Shown piece by piece: positions 51,737-63,115 of a DNA stretch of 64,000 nucleotides. The position numbers were made by a program, and so were the translations under genes. The stretch's first letter is position 1; each line of letters starts with the position of its first letter. The DNA is taken from assembly GCF_026768455.1 (NCBI RefSeq), contig NZ_JAPPVQ010000017.1, positions 62,001 to 126,000 on the forward strand. Reading direction: 5' to 3'. The notes under the pieces were generated by a model that saw nothing but the letters and a program-made list of their open reading frames with translations, was not told the origin of the DNA and did no database searches. The stretch comes from Candidatus Nitrosotenuis cloacae (GTDB lineage Archaea > Thermoproteota > Nitrososphaeria > Nitrososphaerales > Nitrosopumilaceae).

Positions 51737-52035
51737 TACAGAACCTCGAACTTGGTAAACTCTTCTTTTGGCTTTTCGTTTATTATCTCCACGTCCTCGA
51801 CTCGCGCGTTTGCAGGTCCTGCATGAGACCACTCTACAACAGTGCTGACGCCAAGATCCTCGCCTTCGAGCACCGCCTCAACGCGCCCGTCCTTGAGATT
51901 TTTTACCCAGCCAGTCACGTGATTTTTTGTAGCAGTTACCTTCATTGCCTGGCGGAAGAAGACCCCCTGGACCTTTCCCTTTATGAAAAGATGGACGCGC
52001 TGCCTTGCCATTTGAGAGGAATCCCATCTTGGCAT
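51733..52035 (-). CDS. acyP: acylphosphatase
   Basis: A small enzyme that hydrolyses acyl phosphates. The signature VHLFIKGKVQGVFFRQAM holds the catalytic arginine and the phosphate-binding loop, and ATKNHVTGWVKNLKDGRVEAVLEGE contains the catalytic asparagine. It has 100 aa from the ATG at 52035, or 92 aa from the internal ATG at 52011, which gives the more usual N-terminus. Downstream of the L2 gene on the same strand. Confidence 0.92.
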   Translation of the reverse strand: MPRWDSSQMARQRVHLFIKGKVQGVFFRQAMKVTATKNHVTGWVKNLKDGRVEAVLEGEDLGVSTVVEWSHAGPANARVEDVEIINEKPKEEFTKFEVLY

Positions 52036-52057
52036 TAATCAATTTTTAGGATAAAAT

Positions 52058-52789
52058 CTAGACTCTTTCTTTGATTCTGGATCTTCCAGTCTTTCTTGCA
52101 GCAATGCTTCCCACTTTGGCTCCAGGCGGTGTGTCCCTTGCCACAGTCGAGCTCTGTCCGACGTGCTGGTGTCGTCCTCCTCCGTGCGGGTGTACGTATG
52201 CTGCCTGTGCGACACCTCTGACTATTGGGTACTTGCGTCCCTTGGATCGGTATCGTCTCCACTTGTTTCCTGCATTGAGGAACGGTCTTTCCGATGTTCC
52301 GCCCCCTGCCAAGACTCCGATCATTGCGCGGTTTTTAGAGTTTAATGTGACAAAGTTGCCGGACGGCAGCTTTATGATTACGCCGTCCACATTGTGCGAA
52401 AATACGGTCGCAGAGCTGCCCGCAGTCTTTGCTATAGCTCCGCCGTCGCCAAAGTGCTTTTCAATGTTGCATACCGTGGTTCCGTCTGGAATATTTTGAA
52501 TACTGATAACATTGCCGTTTGAGATCTCGGCGTTTAGGCCGAACTTTATGGTGGCACCAACTGCCGTTCCAAGAACTGCAGGAATCATCGATACAGAGCC
52601 GTCCTCGAATCGAACCTTTGCAAGAGGCGCGTCACGCCCCCTTTCGTGGACCAGATCGATGACTGTTCCCTCGTGCTGAGCTGCGAGGTCAAAATGCGGG
52701 TACTTTGCAGGCGCAACTTTGCCAGTAACTACTGCCCTAAATTGCATGCCTCCTCGGCCACGTCGTCTAACTAGTGGTCGCTTACCCAT
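52058..52789 (-). CDS. rpl2: 50S ribosomal protein L2
   Basis: Universal large-subunit protein L2 (archaeal form, L8e) that stabilises the peptidyl-transferase centre. It is 243 aa with GKRPLVRRRGRGGMQFRAVV at the start and the C-terminal HPHGGGRHQHVGQSSTVARD, which includes the conserved histidine near the catalytic site. The ATG at 52789 is chosen over 52798 because a TATA-like GCTTAAAATC lies 22-31 bases upstream of it. The gene is away from any ribosomal-protein operon here and divergent from cdc48. Confidence 0.93.
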   Translation of the reverse strand: MGKRPLVRRRGRGGMQFRAVVTGKVAPAKYPHFDLAAQHEGTVIDLVHERGRDAPLAKVRFEDGSVSMIPAVLGTAVGATIKFGLNAEISNGNVISIQNIPDGTTVCNIEKHFGDGGAIAKTAGSSATVFSHNVDGVIIKLPSGNFVTLNSKNRAMIGVLAGGGTSERPFLNAGNKWRRYRSKGRKYPIVRGVAQAAYVHPHGGGRHQHVGQSSTVARDTPPGAKVGSIAARKTGRSRIKERV

Positions 52790-52850
52790 TTTGGTCATGC
52801 AAATGCATTAAGATTTTAAGCTTTGTTTTGGTCGTGGATGAATAACTCCA

Positions 52851-55568
<2,718 letters not shown>

Positions 55569-55600
55569 TCTTAAAGCAACTGCCAAACTAATTTCCATCA

Positions 55601-56875
55601 ATGTCAGAGTACAGGGGATACCACGGCGCCGCGCTCGAGTTTCTCAAGCAGCACAACATCAAAGTCGGCGACACCATCAAGATAACCACCGACTCTGACC
55701 ATACCGGAACAATCATGCCAAGATACGAGCATGGCGACGACAGGCACATCGTCCTAAAGTTCAAAAACGGATACAACGTCGGAATCGAGATTAACCAAAT
55801 TAAAAAGACAGAATACATCTCTTCAACTGAGATCACGCCCGGAAAGGAGGACGCCCCAAAGCCAAACCCCGCGCTGCCAAAGATACTACTATTATCAACA
55901 GGCGGCACAATAGCAAGCAGGGTCGACTACAGGACCGGCAGCGTCACGCCTGCACTGTCGGCGCAGGACCTCAACGCATCGGTGCCGGAGCTGTCGGAAA
56001 TAGCAAACATCGATGCCGAGGTGTTGTTATCAGAGTATTCAGAAAACATCACGCCGGATCACTGGATAAAAATTGCACAAAAGCTTGACTCTTACGCAAA
56101 ATCAGAATATGCAGGAATCATAGTTGCTCACGGAACCGACACCATGCAGTATACTGCCGCGTTTCTCTCGTTTGCGCTAGCCGGATTTCCAAAGCCAATA
56201 GTACTAGTTGGCTCGCAGAGGTCGTCGGACAGGCCATCGTCTGATGCCGCACTCAACCTCATCGCAGCAGCCAAGTTCATCATAAACTGCAGAGAATGCA
56301 GGGTCTTTGTCGCAATGCACAACAGCGAGTCAGACGACGACGTCGCATGCCATCTTGGGACGCGCGTCCGCAAAAACCACACAAGCAAAAGAAACGCATT
56401 TGAGACCGTCGGCGCAAAGCCTGCGTTCATAGTAACAAACAACGAGATAGTCTCAAACCTAAAAGAGGGCGCAAGGACCAGATACGCGCCAAAGATCGCA
56501 GTCGACACGCAAGTGGCGCTCGTAAAGTACCATCCAGGATACGACCCAAAGATGCTAGAATATATCATAAACGGCTGCAAGGCGATAATCTTTGAGGGGA
56601 CCGGGCTTGGGCACGTCGGAAAGACGGTATACGATTCCATAAGAAAGGCAAGGGAGAAGGGAATCTTTGTCGGGATGACCTCGCAGTGCATAGACGGCCG
56701 CGTCAACATGGCAGTGTACGAGAGCGGAAGGGACCTGATGCACCTTGGTGTGGTGCCTCTATCAGACATGATCCCAGAGACTGCGCTGGTAAAGGCAATG
56801 TGGGCGCTTGCAAACCATCCTGATTCCATCCAAGATATAATGCTCAGAAACATCGCGTCAGAATTCACAGAATGA
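55601..56875 (+). CDS. gatD: glutamyl-tRNA(Gln) amidotransferase subunit D
   Basis: Archaeal GatD, the asparaginase-like subunit that provides ammonia from glutamine or asparagine for GatE. After an N-terminal domain (residues 1-85) of the SH3-like type, the asparaginase part starts with ILLLSTGGTIASRVDY (catalytic threonine) and continues with VAHGTDTMQYTAAFLSFAL (second threonine and aspartate). It is 424 aa, within the family range. It precedes gatE by 28 bases in the same operon. Confidence 0.95.
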   Translation: MSEYRGYHGAALEFLKQHNIKVGDTIKITTDSDHTGTIMPRYEHGDDRHIVLKFKNGYNVGIEINQIKKTEYISSTEITPGKEDAPKPNPALPKILLLSTGGTIASRVDYRTGSVTPALSAQDLNASVPELSEIANIDAEVLLSEYSENITPDHWIKIAQKLDSYAKSEYAGIIVAHGTDTMQYTAAFLSFALAGFPKPIVLVGSQRSSDRPSSDAALNLIAAAKFIINCRECRVFVAMHNSESDDDVACHLGTRVRKNHTSKRNAFETVGAKPAFIVTNNEIVSNLKEGARTRYAPKIAVDTQVALVKYHPGYDPKMLEYIINGCKAIIFEGTGLGHVGKTVYDSIRKAREKGIFVGMTSQCIDGRVNMAVYESGRDLMHLGVVPLSDMIPETALVKAMWALANHPDSIQDIMLRNIASEFTE

Positions 56876-56903
56876 ATTTAAGTCAATTAGTCAGAGGACG
56901 ACT

Positions 56904-58790
56904 GTGCCAGAGATAGACATAGAGAAGATAGGACTCAGAGTCGGCCTTGAGATTCACCAGCAGCTTGCCACTAACAAAAAGCTGTTCTGCAGCTGCAGGC
57001 CGGTAGAATCAGAAGAATACCCCGTGCAGTTTTCCAGGAGGCTGAGGCTGGCAAAGAGCGAGCTTGGCAAGTACGACCCTGCCGCAGTGTTCGAGTCATC
57101 AAAATCAAAGATAATAAAATACAACGCAAACCCGCAGAGCAGCTGCCTTGTGGAATATGATGACGAGCCGCCGCATGCGCTGGACCATGACGCAAAGTCC
57201 ATCTCCCTGATAATCGCATCCGCGCTGCACTCCAACATATTCGACGAGACATACGTGATGAGAAAAATAGTAATCGACGGCTCTAATACTTCGGGCTTTC
57301 AGAGGACCACTCTGATCTCCCAGGGCGGGTACCTGCAAGTGGACGGAGAAAGGGTCGGAGTCCAGGCCGTGTGCCTTGAGGAGGATGCTGCAAAGCTTGT
57401 AAAAGACGGCGAAAACGTCAGAGAATACGCACTGGACAGACTCAGCATACCGCTAGTAGAGATAGCGCTTGCGCCCGTAAGCGGGACGCCTGCCCAGATA
57501 AAAAAAATTGCACTAACACTTGGCAGACTGCTGCGGGTAACTCGAAAGGTGGCACGTGGCATCGGCTCCATCAGGCAGGACGTAAACGTCTCAATCTCCG
57601 GCGGTGGCATAGTGGAGGTAAAGGGCGTACAGCAGCTGGACCAGCTTGAGAAGGTCATCATGTACGAGGCGCAAAGACAGCACGGGCTGCAGTTGATAGC
57701 AGAGAGGATTAACAGCATCGACATATCAAAAGGCGACGTAATAGATGTAACCGATTACTTTGCAAAATCAAAATCAAAGATAATTCTAAAATCACTAAAG
57801 GATGGCTACTCCATAAAGTCGCTCAAGGTGAGGAACTTTGCAGGCATGTTCGGCTACGAGCCGTACGAGGGAATAAGACTCGGCAAGGAGCTTGGCCAGC
57901 AGGTACGGTTCTTTGGAATAGGAGGCATATTCCACTCAGACGAGCTGCCAAACTACGGAATCGAGCAGGACGAGGTGGACGGTCTGCGCAGTTTACTGAA
58001 GGCAGAAAAAAACGACGGCTTTCTGATAGTGGCAGGCCCAAAGGAGAAGATAGAGTTTGCAGTTGACGCAGTCATAAACAGGATAATCGACGCAAAGAAC
58101 GGCGTTCCCGCAGAGACGCGCGCGGCAACTCAGAGCGGCGAGACTGTATTTCTGCGACCAAGGCCCGGCTCATCAAGGATGTACCCGGAGACTGACATCC
58201 CCCCGATAACAGTGAGCCGCGAGGAGCTGCAGTTTGCAAAAGACAACGTGCCAAAGTCGTGGGACGAGGCAATACTGGAACTGCAAAAAAGGTACGGCCT
58301 CAACGCGCAGCTTGCAGAGCAGATGTTTGACTCAGAATACCTAGACCTCTTTGAGTCAATCTGCTCCGACGGGAAAAACAACCCGAACTTTGTTGCATCC
58401 ATACTGTGCTCCACTATCACCAACCTGCAGAGAAAGGGACTTGACGGCACGCTGCTAAAACCCGAACACATACTAAGGTCCTTTGAGATGCTGGCAGAAG
58501 AAAAGATTGCAAAGGAATCGCTCGAGATGATCTACGAGTACATCATGTCAGGAAAGGTAAAGACAATAGAAGAGTTTGCCGAAAAACACTCCCAGTCCAT
58601 AAATGATACAGAGCTTGAAAGTATGCTGGACAGAATAATCAGCAGCAACATGAACGCAATAAAGAGCCAAGGCGCCCACTCCAGCGGCATGCTCATGGGA
58701 CTTGCAATGAAGTCGCTTCGCGGCAAGGTGTCCGGCGAGAAGATCAGTAAAATGTTGACATTAAAGATTGCAAAAATATTGAAAGAATGA
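56904..58790 (+). CDS. gatE: glutamyl-tRNA(Gln) amidotransferase subunit E
   Basis: Archaeal GatE, which phosphorylates and amidates Glu-tRNA(Gln) to Gln-tRNA(Gln). GLRVGLEIHQQLATNKKLFCSC is the GatB/GatE signature, with zinc-binding cysteines; LVEYDDEPPHAL and GSIRQDVNVSISGG follow. The AspRS-like insertion (about residues 265-410) that separates GatE from GatB is present, and the last 150 aa form the helical YqeY-like tail. Starts at GTG. 628 aa. This archaeon therefore uses the indirect Gln-tRNA pathway. Confidence 0.95.
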   Translation: MPEIDIEKIGLRVGLEIHQQLATNKKLFCSCRPVESEEYPVQFSRRLRLAKSELGKYDPAAVFESSKSKIIKYNANPQSSCLVEYDDEPPHALDHDAKSISLIIASALHSNIFDETYVMRKIVIDGSNTSGFQRTTLISQGGYLQVDGERVGVQAVCLEEDAAKLVKDGENVREYALDRLSIPLVEIALAPVSGTPAQIKKIALTLGRLLRVTRKVARGIGSIRQDVNVSISGGGIVEVKGVQQLDQLEKVIMYEAQRQHGLQLIAERINSIDISKGDVIDVTDYFAKSKSKIILKSLKDGYSIKSLKVRNFAGMFGYEPYEGIRLGKELGQQVRFFGIGGIFHSDELPNYGIEQDEVDGLRSLLKAEKNDGFLIVAGPKEKIEFAVDAVINRIIDAKNGVPAETRAATQSGETVFLRPRPGSSRMYPETDIPPITVSREELQFAKDNVPKSWDEAILELQKRYGLNAQLAEQMFDSEYLDLFESICSDGKNNPNFVASILCSTITNLQRKGLDGTLLKPEHILRSFEMLAEEKIAKESLEMIYEYIMSGKVKTIEEFAEKHSQSINDTELESMLDRIISSNMNAIKSQGAHSSGMLMGLAMKSLRGKVSGEKISKMLTLKIAKILKE

Positions 58791-58801
58791 AAAACTGTAA
58801 T

Positions 58802-59056
58802 TTATTCTAGTTTTCTTCTTCCTGTTCCTCTTCCAGAAGATACGTAACGGCCCTTCGATGACGGTCTTGTAGTCTCTGGAGTGTCCTTTAGCTTTCGTTT
58901 GCCTGTGCCTCGGCCGGAAACAACGTACTCGTTGCCAGCCTTTTCCTTTAGGTTTTTCTGATATTCCTTGAATTTCTCTCCAGACCAGTTCTCATCAGAG
59001 GATTCTGCTACTCTTTTTGATGTACCTCGTCCACCAACTTTGATGATTTTACCCAT
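58802..59056 (-). CDS. basic protein with three GRGT repeats
   Basis: An 84-aa basic protein with three copies of a short motif: VGGRGTSKRV, VSGRGTGKRKL and SSGRGTGRRKLE, the last one at the C-terminus. Between the copies are charged and polar stretches (ENWSGEKFKEYQKNLKEK). I do not recognise a family. Such RG-type basic repeats often bind RNA or DNA. The ATG at 59056 is chosen over 59065 because a TATA-like TTTAAA (plus strand 59081-59086) is 25-30 bases away. It is convergent with gatE. Confidence 0.6.
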   Translation of the reverse strand: MGKIIKVGGRGTSKRVAESSDENWSGEKFKEYQKNLKEKAGNEYVVSGRGTGKRKLKDTPETTRPSSKGRYVSSGRGTGRRKLE

Positions 59057-59243
59057 TGGAGACATTATGACGTACTATGGTTTAAAGTTGTTCTTAACGG
59101 TGATTTTATTTTATGATACATGCAAGGTCTGTTAGTTGGTAAATTAAAAAGCCCGAGACTGCAGTTTAGACTAAAACGGCTGGTCCGAACGGTTCTCCGT
59201 GGAATCGGCATTATACAAGATGGGCAAACGCAGGCAAAATAAG

Positions 59244-59328
59244 TGCGGGAGGTGGGATTTGAACCCACGAACCCCTAGGAGATAAGGATCTGAACCTTAC
59301 GCCGTTGACCGGGCTTGGCGACTCCCGC
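59244..59328 (-). tRNA. tRNA-Leu, anticodon CAG
   Basis: The minus strand folds as an 85-nt type II tRNA: acceptor stem GCGGGAG pairing with CTCCCGC, anticodon stem TAAGG/CCTTA around loop TTCAGAT giving anticodon CAG, a long variable arm, and the T arm with GTGGGTTCAAATCCCAC. The discriminator base A is encoded, and CCA is not. No intron is seen. Confidence 0.93.
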
Positions 59329-59427
59329 AATGAAGGGTCTTTAATGCCAAAATAAGTTCTTTAGGTTCTTTCCTAGATTGGAAGGGCTGCCAAAACAGAG
59401 AAATATCTTCTTCCGATACCGTGGTAA

Positions 59428-59589
59428 TTGGAGTTCAAGGAGATCTACTGCAATAACTGCAAAAAGACGCTGGGCAGATACAACACGCAGTACTTTTCGG
59501 ACGCCAAGATTGCCGAGCTGATAAAGTCAAACCACACCGTACACTATAGAAGCGGCCACCAGCTGTCCATCCGCAAGATCACAAAATAA
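59428..59589 (+). CDS. small CxxC protein
   Basis: A 53-aa protein starting at TTG, ending two bases before the convergent dnaJ stop. IYCNNCKKTLGRY contains one CxxC pair, and the C-terminal half has three histidines (HTVHYRSGHQL) that might complete a metal site. The codon pattern is like the GC-rich neighbours, with most codons ending in G or C. The protein family is not recognised, and the short length keeps this moderate. Confidence 0.55.
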   Translation: MEFKEIYCNNCKKTLGRYNTQYFSDAKIAELIKSNHTVHYRSGHQLSIRKITK

Positions 59590-59591
59590 CA

Positions 59592-60680
59592 CTATTCCAT
59601 CGTGTCGCGCAGCTTTTCAAGGAGTTCCTTTTGCTGCTTGCTCAACTTGGTCGGAATATCCACTACAAGCCTGACGTACTGGTCCCCGCGGCCCCTGGAG
59701 CCCGAATGAGGCAGACCCTTTCCCTTTAGTTTTATGATGGCATTTGGCTGCGTACCCTCCTCCACCTTGACCTTTTCGCTCTTTTCCAGAGTCGGCACCT
59801 CGATCGTCCTGCCAAGGCACGCATCGGCAATCGATATCTTGGCGTCATAGAATACGTCCGCACCGTCGCGCTTGAACAGGTGATGCGGCTGCACACGTAT
59901 GCGCACAATCAGGTCGCCGTTGGGCCCGTTTGGCACCGAGTCGCCCTCTCCGCTGATGACATAGTCGCCGCTGTCTATTCCCGGCGGCACGTCAAATGAG
60001 AGATGCTTTGTCCCCTTTGTCTTTCCAGTCCCCCTGCACGCAGAGCACGGCTTTGGAATGAAGCGGCCCTGCCCGTGGCACTTGGTGCACGGCTGCACCG
60101 TCATGAATGTGGAAAATCCCATGTTGCGAGTTATCCTCACCTGCCCCTGACCCCTGCACGCAGAGCACGTCTCAGTCGTGGTGCCTGGCGCGCATCCAGA
60201 TCCCTTGCAGTCCTTGCAGTCCACGTTCTTCTTTACGTCTATGTCGAGTCTTTTTCCGCTAAACACGTCCTCAAGCGTCAGGCTTGCCTCATACAGAAGG
60301 TCGTTGCCCCGCTGCCTTGAAAATCCGCCAAAGCCGCCAGTCCTGCCAAACAGCGAGTCAAAAATTGAATCAAATCCACCTGCGCCAAAGTTTGAAAATA
60401 TGTCATCAAAGTTGCCCCTTGCCCCCTGGAAGATATCCTCGGTGGAGTATCTTCCCTCAAGTCCTGCGTGCCCGTACTGGTCGTACAGCTTGCGCTTTTC
60501 CGGCTCCGACAGGACTGCGTACGCCTCCGATATCTCCTTGAAATGCTCCGGCGCGTCAGGCGACTTGTTCCTGTCCGGGTGAAACTTTAGTGCCAGCTTT
60601 CGGTACTGCGATTTTATGGCATCAATAGAATCCGACTTTGAGACTCCAAGCACCTCGTAATAGTCTCTTTTTGCTGACAT
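59592..60680 (-). CDS. dnaJ: chaperone DnaJ (type I Hsp40)
   Basis: Co-chaperone that delivers substrates to DnaK. It is 362 aa with the J-domain (DYYEVLGVSKSDSIDAIK and HPD in KFHPDRNK), a Gly/Phe-rich linker, four zinc-binding CxxCxGxG repeats (CKDCKGSG, CSACRGQG, CTKCHGQG, CSACRGTG), and the C-terminal substrate-binding domains. Third gene in the order grpE-dnaK-dnaJ. These are bacterial-type genes present in many Thaumarchaeota by ancient transfer. Confidence 0.96.
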   Translation of the reverse strand: MSAKRDYYEVLGVSKSDSIDAIKSQYRKLALKFHPDRNKSPDAPEHFKEISEAYAVLSEPEKRKLYDQYGHAGLEGRYSTEDIFQGARGNFDDIFSNFGAGGFDSIFDSLFGRTGGFGGFSRQRGNDLLYEASLTLEDVFSGKRLDIDVKKNVDCKDCKGSGCAPGTTTETCSACRGQGQVRITRNMGFSTFMTVQPCTKCHGQGRFIPKPCSACRGTGKTKGTKHLSFDVPPGIDSGDYVISGEGDSVPNGPNGDLIVRIRVQPHHLFKRDGADVFYDAKISIADACLGRTIEVPTLEKSEKVKVEEGTQPNAIIKLKGKGLPHSGSRGRGDQYVRLVVDIPTKLSKQQKELLEKLRDTME

Positions 60681-60711
60681 TTCCTTTAGTGGTATTTGTT
60701 ACAATAAATTG

Positions 60712-62550
60712 TTAGCTTGTAGGACCTGCGCCCTTGTTCTGCTCCGGCTCCCCCTGGGACTGCCCTGCATCCTGTGACTCTGGACCAGGTGGCGGTGTCA
60801 TGTTCTTGTAAAGCTCAGTTGTGATCTGGTTGACAAGCGTCTTTAGCGCCTCCAGCTTTGGCTTTAGGACGTCTGCCTCCTTGTCCATTACCTCCTTTAC
60901 GTCCCTGACTGCCTCCGATATCTTGATTCCCTGCTCCTGCGTCAGCTTGTCCTTTAGGTCCTGCGTGATCAGCTTTTCAGTGGTATAGACAAAGCTCTCC
61001 GCCTCGTTCTTGAGGTCTACTGCCTCCTTTTTCTTTTTGTCGTCCTCGGCGAATTTTTCTGCGTCCTGCTTTAGCTTTTCAATTTCCTCCTTGGACATCT
61101 TTGATCCAGCCTGGATTGTTATCTTTGCCTCCTTCTTTGTTGCAAGATCCTTTGCAGTCACGTTGAGTATTCCGTTTGCGTCGATGTCAAACTTTACCTC
61201 AATCTGAGGCACGCCCCTTGGGGCAGGCAGTATTCCTGTAAGGTTAAAGCTTCCAAGTGAGACGTTGTCTGCTGCCATAGGTCGCTCGCCCTGTACTACG
61301 TGAATGGTCACCGCAGTCTGGTTGTCGGCCGCAGTGGTGAACACTTTGGTCTTGGATGTCGGTATTGTGGTGTTTCTCTCTATGATCGGCTCGCGCAGTC
61401 CCCCGAGTGTCTCCACTCCGAGTGTGAGCGGCGTTACGTCCAATAGTACAATGTCGCTTGTCACGTCCCCTGCGATGATTCCCGCCTGGATTGCGGCCCC
61501 CATGGCAACTGCCTCCATCGGGTCCACCCCGGACTCGGGGCTCTTGTTGATTATGTCGCCGACGAATTTTTTGACCATCGGTATTCTTGTTGGTCCGCCG
61601 ACTAGCACAATCTTTGAGATGTCGGATGTGGAAAGCTTTGCGTCCCTTAGTGCGTTTTCAATCGAGGTACGGCATCTTTCCACTATAGGTCGTATGAGTT
61701 CCTCAAACTTTGCGCGAGTCAGCTTTACTTCGAGGTTCTTTGGCCCTGCCGACTGGTCATATGAGATGAACGGAAGGTTGATGTCGGTTTCCATGACAGT
61801 GGACAGCTCTATCTTTGCCTTTTCTGCGGCCTCCCTGATTCGAGTCATCGCAGTGCTGTCCTTTGTCAGGTCTATTCCCGACGTCTTTCTGAATTCGTTA
61901 ACTATGAAATCTATTAGCACCTTGTCCATGTCCGTCCCTCCAAGCTGCGTGTCACCGGACGTGCTGAGCACCTCAAAGACCCCGCCTCCCATCTCCATTA
62001 TAGTGACATCAAGCGTTCCGCCGCCGAGGTCGAACACCAGAATCTTCATGTCCTGTCCTGCCTTGTCGAGCCCGAATGCAAGCGATGCCGCAGTCGGCTC
62101 GTTGATTATCCTTACTACGTCCAGTCCCGCAATTGTTCCTGCGTCCTTTGTTGCCTGCCTCTGGTTGTCGTCAAAGTATGCCGGAACGGTGATTACGGCC
62201 TTTTCCACGGTCTCGCCGAGGAACGCCTCTGCGTCCTTTTTTATTTTCTGAAGTATGAACGATGATATCTGCTGTGGCTTGTACTCTTTGCCCTGGATTT
62301 TGTAGGCATGGTCTGTGCCCATCTTCCTTTTTGCGGCAACTATGGTATTGTCGGGGTTTGTGACCGCCTGTCGCCTGGCCGGCTCTCCCACAAGGAGCTG
62401 TCCGTCCTTTGTAAAGGCCACCACTGACGGGAACGCCTTGCCCCCGATGGATGTGCCTTCGGCGGCGGGTACGAGTACGGGCTTGCCGCCCATCATCACT
62501 GCCGCAGCAGAGTTGCTTGTTCCCAAATCAATTCCAATTATTTTTGCCAT
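60712..62550 (-). CDS. dnaK: chaperone DnaK (Hsp70)
   Basis: ATP-driven chaperone of 612 aa. The ATPase domain begins [16 protein letters not shown] and includes the phosphate-2 motif [17 protein letters not shown] and [16 protein letters not shown]. The substrate-binding domain starts around residue 370 ([14 protein letters not shown]). A glycine-, glutamine- and proline-rich tail ends without an EEVD motif, as in prokaryotic DnaK. It lies between grpE and dnaJ. It could also serve the J-domain inside the CDC48 protein. Confidence 0.97.
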   Translation of the reverse strand: MAKIIGIDLGTSNSAAAVMMGGKPVLVPAAEGTSIGGKAFPSVVAFTKDGQLLVGEPARRQAVTNPDNTIVAAKRKMGTDHAYKIQGKEYKPQQISSFILQKIKKDAEAFLGETVEKAVITVPAYFDDNQRQATKDAGTIAGLDVVRIINEPTAASLAFGLDKAGQDMKILVFDLGGGTLDVTIMEMGGGVFEVLSTSGDTQLGGTDMDKVLIDFIVNEFRKTSGIDLTKDSTAMTRIREAAEKAKIELSTVMETDINLPFISYDQSAGPKNLEVKLTRAKFEELIRPIVERCRTSIENALRDAKLSTSDISKIVLVGGPTRIPMVKKFVGDIINKSPESGVDPMEAVAMGAAIQAGIIAGDVTSDIVLLDVTPLTLGVETLGGLREPIIERNTTIPTSKTKVFTTAADNQTAVTIHVVQGERPMAADNVSLGSFNLTGILPAPRGVPQIEVKFDIDANGILNVTAKDLATKKEAKITIQAGSKMSKEEIEKLKQDAEKFAEDDKKKKEAVDLKNEAESFVYTTEKLITQDLKDKLTQEQGIKISEAVRDVKEVMDKEADVLKPKLEALKTLVNQITTELYKNMTPPPGPESQDAGQSQGEPEQNKGAGPTS

Positions 62551-62565
62551 TTTTGTTCACCTAGA

Positions 62566-63087
62566 TTATTCTGATCGTGGTTTTTTTGATATTTCGACTA
62601 ATGTCGGTCTTAAAGTCTTCTTATGAGAAATATATCCTTTCCTGATTTCCTTCGTAATGGTGTTATCGTCAAGTGTCTCGTCCTGTATGACCGCGATTGC
62701 CTCGTGCAGATTTGGATCAAAGATCTCCCCCAGTGCGCTAATCGGTGCAACCCCGTACTCTGCAAGTAATGAGTCCATGTTTTTCAAAATAAAGTCCAGC
62801 CCCTGCGCGTCCGGATTCTCCTTCTTTAGTACCTCCTTTGCCCTGACCAGGTCGTCATAAATTGTCAGAAAGCTGAGGAGGAACCTGTCCATTTTCTCGT
62901 TGACTCCGTTTTCAATGTCGGATCTTGTCTTTCTTTCCAGGTTCTGAAAGTCCGCAAGCGAGCGCTTTAGCTTGTCCTCGCACGAGGCCAGGCTCTGCTG
63001 CAGCTGCGCAATCTGATCTGCGTTGTCATCCCCCGCACCGTCCGACACCTCAACTTGTATTGTTTCATCAGAATCCGGTTCCTGCAA
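62566..63087 (-). CDS. grpE: nucleotide exchange factor GrpE
   Basis: Exchanges ADP for ATP on DnaK. It is 173 aa with a long N-terminal helix (QIAQLQQSLASCEDKLKRSL, then FQNLERKTRSDIENG) and a C-terminal beta domain (IFDPNLHEAIAVIQDETLDD with GYISHKKTLRPTLVEIS). It begins at TTG 63087. A TATA-like element (AATAAAAC on the minus strand) lies about 25-34 bases upstream, inside the end of the preceding gene, so grpE may have its own promoter as well. Confidence 0.94.
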   Translation of the reverse strand: MQEPDSDETIQVEVSDGAGDDNADQIAQLQQSLASCEDKLKRSLADFQNLERKTRSDIENGVNEKMDRFLLSFLTIYDDLVRAKEVLKKENPDAQGLDFILKNMDSLLAEYGVAPISALGEIFDPNLHEAIAVIQDETLDDNTITKEIRKGYISHKKTLRPTLVEISKKPRSE

Positions 63088-63115
63088 GACAGGGTTTGTT
63101 TTCCGCGTTCTAGTT

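Noticed and set aside
59065-59268. Minus-strand frame of 67 codons between the GRGT protein and tRNA-Leu
   Set aside because: It runs into the tRNA-Leu gene and its translation shows no domain; no promoter at a fitting distance.
61304-62251. Long open frame (315 codons) on the plus strand
   Set aside because: It lies entirely antisense to dnaK. Its product is rich in serine and valine with no family likeness, as expected of the opposite frame of a GC-rich gene.
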